Source: DASQHM01 sp035632095
Lineage (GTDB): Bacteria; Pseudomonadota; Alphaproteobacteria; Ferrovibrionales; Ferrovibrionaceae
Direction of reading: 5' to 3'
Assembly (NCBI GenBank): GCA_035632095.1
Contig: DASQHM010000241.1
Span: forward strand, 1 to 42,100
Length of the DNA stretch: 42,100 bases
The notes beneath the pieces are model-generated. The model was given only the letters and a program-made list of their open reading frames with translations. It had not been told where the DNA came from and did no database searches. Below are positions 39,075 through 42,100 of the stretch, piece by piece. The stretch's first letter is position 1; the number at the start of each line of letters is the position of its first letter. A program made the position numbers and the translations under genes.

Positions 39075-40673
39075 ATGACATTCGCCAAGCAGCTTGCGAG
39101 GCTCGCAGCCGTCACCGCCATCGGCGGGACGGCTTTTTTGATGCACGTCGACGCGGCATCGGCCGAAACCACCATGCGGGTGGTGATGCATTCCGACTTG
39201 AAGATCGTCGATCCGATCTGGACCACCGCCTATATCGCGCGCAACGCCGGCTACATGATCTACGACACGCTTCTCGCCATGAACGGCAAGCAGGAGCCGC
39301 AGCCGCAGATGGCAGAGCGCTATGAAGTGAGCGAGGACAACCTCGTCTACACGTTCACGCTCCGCGACGGCTTGAAATGGCATGACGGCACGCCGGTCAC
39401 GTCCGAAGACTGCATTGCGTCGATCAAGCGCTGGGGCGCGCGCGACGCCATGGGCCAGAAGATGATGGCGTCGGTCGCGAAGATGGAAGCGGTCGACCAA
39501 AAGACCTTCAAGATATTCATGAAGGAGCCTTACGGCCTGGTCATCCTGAGCCTGGCAAAACCGAGCTCGAACGTTCCCTTCATGATGCCGAAGCGCGTGG
39601 CGGAGACATCACCCAACGAGCAGATTTCCGACTTCACCGGCTCCGGCCCGTTCGTCTTCAAGCGCGACGAGTGGAAGCCCGGCGAAAAGACGGTGTTCGT
39701 GAAGTTCGCGGACTACAAGCCGCGCAAGGAAAAGCCGAGCTGGATGTCCGGCGGCAAGGTGGTCAACGTCGACCGGGTGGAGTGGGTGGCCATTTCCGAC
39801 AGCCAGACGGCGGTCAACGCGTTGCTGGCGGGCGAAATCGACATGATCGAGGATCCGGCGCTTGATCTTCTGCCGGTGCTGAAGGCCGACAAAAACGTCG
39901 GCTTCGACAACATCAACGTGCTCGGCAACCAATACGTCTTCCGGTTCAATTCGACACAGCCGCCGTTCAACAATCCGAAAATCCGCGAAGCGGCGTTCGC
40001 GGCGTTCAACCAGCAAGACTTCCTGCAGGCGGTGATCGGCAATCCGGACTACTACAAGGTCTGCCCCGATCTGTTCATCTGCGGCACGCCCTACGCGACC
40101 GACGAGGGCACCAAGCCGTTCTTCCACAGCGATTTCGCGCTCTCCAAGAAGCTGCTGCAGGAAGCCGGTTACGACGGCACGCCGGTCGTGCTCCTGCACT
40201 CGACCGATTTGCAGGTGCTGACCAATCTGGCGCCGGTGGCGAAATCTCTGCTGGAGAAGGGCGGCTTCAAGGTACAGATGCTCGATATGGACTGGCAGTC
40301 GGTGGTGGCGCGCCGCGCCAAGAAGGATCCGCCGACGCAAGGCGGCTGGAGTGCCTTCATGACGTCGTGGGCGTCGGTCGACGTGCTCAATCCGGTGGCG
40401 GCGGCGTTCCTGGCGGCGAATTGCGACAAGGCAGCCGTCGGCTGGCCTTGCGACGAGGAGATGGAGAAGCTCCGCGACCAGTATGCGCATGCGCGCGACG
40501 CGGACTCGCAGAAGGAAATCGCCAAGAAAGTGCAGCTTCGCGCCCTCGAAATCGGCACGCACGTTTGGCTCGGCCAGTGGAACAAGCCGATCGTCTACCG
40601 GAAGGACAAGGTCGACGGGTGGCTCGAGGCGCCGCTGCCGCTGTTCTGGAACGTGACCAAGAAGGGCGCCTGA
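39075..40673 (+). CDS. ABC transporter substrate-binding protein, oligopeptide/dipeptide type (SBP_bac_5)
   Basis: A 532-residue periplasmic receptor of a peptide-type importer. ATG 39075 follows AGGGGGC at eight bases; a signal peptide covers about the first 28 residues (LARLAAVTAIGGTAFLMHVDAASA). MRVVMHSDLKIVDPIWTTAY opens the mature protein in the DppA/OppA style. AERYEVSEDNLVYTFTLRDG, LKWHDGTPVTSEDCIASIKR are family signatures. Later IREAAFAAFNQQDFLQAVIG and the segment with CPDLFICGTPYATDEG follow. Such receptors carry peptides, opines, glutathione or other amides. Two permease genes follow directly, and the M81 peptidase lies upstream, so a peptide or amide ligand is likely. A palindrome lies in the leader. 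Confidence 0.93.
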   Translation: MTFAKQLARLAAVTAIGGTAFLMHVDAASAETTMRVVMHSDLKIVDPIWTTAYIARNAGYMIYDTLLAMNGKQEPQPQMAERYEVSEDNLVYTFTLRDGLKWHDGTPVTSEDCIASIKRWGARDAMGQKMMASVAKMEAVDQKTFKIFMKEPYGLVILSLAKPSSNVPFMMPKRVAETSPNEQISDFTGSGPFVFKRDEWKPGEKTVFVKFADYKPRKEKPSWMSGGKVVNVDRVEWVAISDSQTAVNALLAGEIDMIEDPALDLLPVLKADKNVGFDNINVLGNQYVFRFNSTQPPFNNPKIREAAFAAFNQQDFLQAVIGNPDYYKVCPDLFICGTPYATDEGTKPFFHSDFALSKKLLQEAGYDGTPVVLLHSTDLQVLTNLAPVAKSLLEKGGFKVQMLDMDWQSVVARRAKKDPPTQGGWSAFMTSWASVDVLNPVAAAFLAANCDKAAVGWPCDEEMEKLRDQYAHARDADSQKEIAKKVQLRALEIGTHVWLGQWNKPIVYRKDKVDGWLEAPLPLFWNVTKKGA

Positions 40674-40694
40674 GATCCCGAAGGGCGGGCGCCC
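40664..40694 (+). promoter_or_regulatory. Candidate intercistronic hairpin after the binding-protein gene
   Basis: GGGCGCC at 40664-40670 (overlapping the stop codon region) pairs with GGCGCCC at 40688-40694 around a 17-base loop. It ends directly at the GTG start of the permease. As in other binding-protein operons it could lower permease translation or protect the upstream mRNA. GC-rich repeats arise by chance here, so support is moderate. Confidence 0.4.
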
Positions 40695-41636
40695 GTGCTC
40701 ACATTCATCGCCCGCCGATTGCTCGCCACCGTGCCCGTGCTGGTCATGGTGGCGATCTTCGTCTTCCTCATGTTGCGGTTGACGCCCGGCGATCCGGCGG
40801 CGGTGATCGGCGGCGATAGCGCGACGACAGAGCAGGTCGCCGAAATCCGCGCCAAGCTCGGTCTCGACCGGCCGATGCTGGAGCAATTCGTCATCTGGGC
40901 CGGGCGCGGTTTGCGCGGCGACTTCGGCGAGAGCTTCTTCTTCAAGAAGACGGTTGCCGAACTTGTGGTGCAACGCATCGAACCGACCCTGGCGTTGGCG
41001 GTGGCGACAATCATCATTGCGATCCTGGTCGCCGTCCCGCTCGGCGTTATCGCCGCGCATCGGCACGGCGGCTGGCTCGACCGCTGCGTCATGGGGCTGT
41101 CGGTCCTGGGCTTCTCGGTGCCGGTGTTCGTGATCGGCTACGTGCTGATCTTCGTGTTCGCGGTGGAGCTCAATTGGCTGCCGGTGCAGGGATACCAACG
41201 CATCGGCAATGGATTTGGCGTGTTCGCCGAGCATCTGGTGCTGCCGAGCATCACGCTCTCGGTGATCTACATCGCCCTGATCGCTCGCATGACTCGGGCC
41301 AGCGTGATCGAAGTGCTTGGCGAGGATTACATCCGCACGGCCCGCGCCAAGGGCCTGCCGCAACGCACGATTTTGATTCGCCATGCGCTTCGCAACGCCG
41401 CCATTCCGATCGTGACCGTCATCGGGATCGGCATCGCACTGCTGATCGGCGGCGTGGTGGTGACCGAGAGCGTGTACAACATTCCGGGCCTCGGGCGGCT
41501 GACCGTCGATGCGGTGCTGGCGCGCGACTATCCGGTGATCCAGGCGATCATCCTGCTGTTCTCGTTCGTCTATGTTCTGGTCAATCTCTGCATCGACATC
41601 GCCTACAGCTTCTTCGATCCGAGGATCCGCTATTGA
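40695..41636 (+). CDS. Oligopeptide-type ABC transporter permease (DppB/OppB family)
   Basis: An inner-membrane permease of 313 residues from GTG 40695. LTFIARRLLATVPVLVMVAI is the standard N-terminal helix, followed by RLTPGDPAAVIGGDSATTEQ, the periplasmic loop conserved in DppB/OppB. DFGESFFFKKTVAELVVQRI, LAVPLGVIAAHRHGG-like VAVPLGVIAAHRHGGWLDRC and the EAA loop ASVIEVLGEDYIRTARAKGL, which docks on the ATPase, are all present. Five to six membrane helices are visible. It forms the channel with the second permease that begins inside its stop codon (TTGA). ATPase genes must lie beyond the window. Confidence 0.94.
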   Translation: MLTFIARRLLATVPVLVMVAIFVFLMLRLTPGDPAAVIGGDSATTEQVAEIRAKLGLDRPMLEQFVIWAGRGLRGDFGESFFFKKTVAELVVQRIEPTLALAVATIIIAILVAVPLGVIAAHRHGGWLDRCVMGLSVLGFSVPVFVIGYVLIFVFAVELNWLPVQGYQRIGNGFGVFAEHLVLPSITLSVIYIALIARMTRASVIEVLGEDYIRTARAKGLPQRTILIRHALRNAAIPIVTVIGIGIALLIGGVVVTESVYNIPGLGRLTVDAVLARDYPVIQAIILLFSFVYVLVNLCIDIAYSFFDPRIRY

Positions 41637-42100
41637 GCGTCGAGGACGTCAGGCAAGCGGATATCGCCGCACTCGGTTCGGCGCCGGCCCGGCAACAGCA
41701 CATTATCGGCCGGCTGGCACGCAATCGGAGCGTGGTCATCGGCGCGGCCGTCGTCGCGGTGATCATCGTCATCGCGTTGCTGGCACCGTTGCTTGCGACG
41801 ACCGACCCCAAGGCGATCAATCCCGCCTATCGCAACAACGTGCCCGGCACCGAACACGTGGTGCAGCTTGCCGACGGCAGCGCCAGGACGCTCCGCTATT
41901 GGATGGGCACCGACAGCCTCGGCCGCGACGTCTATAGCCGCGTCATCTACGGCAGCCGGATCTCGTTGATTGTCGGCGCCTTGGTGGCGCTGATCAGCGG
42001 CGCCATCGGCCTGACGGTCGGCCTGGTGGCGGGCTACGTTCGTTGGCTCGACGGGCTGGTCATGCGGATCATGGACGGTCTCATGGCGATCCCGGGCATA
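41633..42100 (+). CDS. Oligopeptide-type ABC transporter permease (DppC/OppC family), 3' end cut by window
   Basis: Partial second permease; 156 residues are visible from a TTG at 41633 that overlaps the preceding stop as TTGA. A cytoplasmic N-terminal tail (SVEDVRQADIAALGSAPARQ) leads to a membrane helix with VVIGAAVVAVIIVIALLAPL, the OppC_N type. Then come the conserved WMGTDSLGRDVYSRVIYGSR and SLIVGALVALISGAIGLTVG, typical of DppC. The sequence ends in VMRIMDGLMAIPGI, just before the EAA loop. No ATG alternative is near enough, so the TTG start is favoured. It pairs with the permease at 40695. Confidence 0.92.
   Translation, partial: MSVEDVRQADIAALGSAPARQQHIIGRLARNRSVVIGAAVVAVIIVIALLAPLLATTDPKAINPAYRNNVPGTEHVVQLADGSARTLRYWMGTDSLGRDVYSRVIYGSRISLIVGALVALISGAIGLTVGLVAGYVRWLDGLVMRIMDGLMAIPGI

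Noticed and set aside
1..42100. A prophage, transposon or integrase around the glycan island.
   Set aside because: No transposase, integrase, tRNA or direct-repeat boundary was found; only the AT-rich spacer hints at transfer.

Overview
This window is high-GC DNA with tightly packed genes, frequent GTG and TTG starts and 1-4 base stop/start overlaps. The gene content (TRAP and Liv-type transporters, a DUF35/thiolase pair, an M81 peptidase, PrtD-like secretion ATPases, GWxDP modules on glycosyltransferases) points to an alphaproteobacterium of the Hyphomicrobiales or Rhodospirillales type. That placement is inference; no rRNA or other marker gene is present, and no tRNA or CRISPR array was seen.

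Left part (1-16.7 kb), uptake and catabolism. A Liv-type permease (partial) and its binding protein diverge from a flavin aromatic-ring hydroxylase. Next come an unrecognised GNAT-like protein, a PAS-like protein, a nitroreductase, a 48-residue crotonase remnant and a SnoaL-like protein. A complete TRAP transporter (dctP-dctQ-dctM) runs into a MetE-like methyltransferase-fold gene. Opposite it lie a LysR regulator, a thiolase-like protein without the usual cysteine, and a DUF35 zinc-ribbon protein. A divergent SDR and the gnd-gntK pair (6-phosphogluconate dehydrogenase, gluconokinase) finish this part.

Middle part (16.8-37.4 kb), a secretion and glycan island. On the minus strand, in transcription order, are a secreted propeller-like protein, a polysaccharide pyruvyl transferase, a GT4 glycosyltransferase, two different type I secretion ABC proteins and an HlyD-family adaptor. 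The second ABC protein carries a 310-residue Pro/Lys/Glu extension with 36-residue repeats. Across an AT-rich divergent spacer (about 25% GC over 26521-26640) the plus strand encodes a small RTX-type nonapeptide-repeat protein, then a GT2, a methyltransferase, a GT4, GalE, a large protein that looks like a GT2 with lost catalytic motifs, a second GT4, and a C-terminally membrane-anchored coiled-coil protein. Three plus-strand proteins share a small module with the signature GW-x-x-DP. The simplest reading is an island that exports an RTX-type protein through its own type I channel and builds a surface glycan, possibly attached to or anchoring that protein. No outer-membrane TolC-like partner is in the window.

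Right part (37.5-42.1 kb). An M81 (MlrC-like) metallopeptidase is followed by an oligopeptide-type ABC importer (binding protein, permease, and a second permease cut by the window end). A palindrome and a TTGACA hexamer lie ahead of the binding protein gene.

The best candidates for something undescribed are the RTX/T1SS/glycan island with its repeat-extended ABC protein, the pseudo-glycosyltransferase, and the shared GWxDP module.
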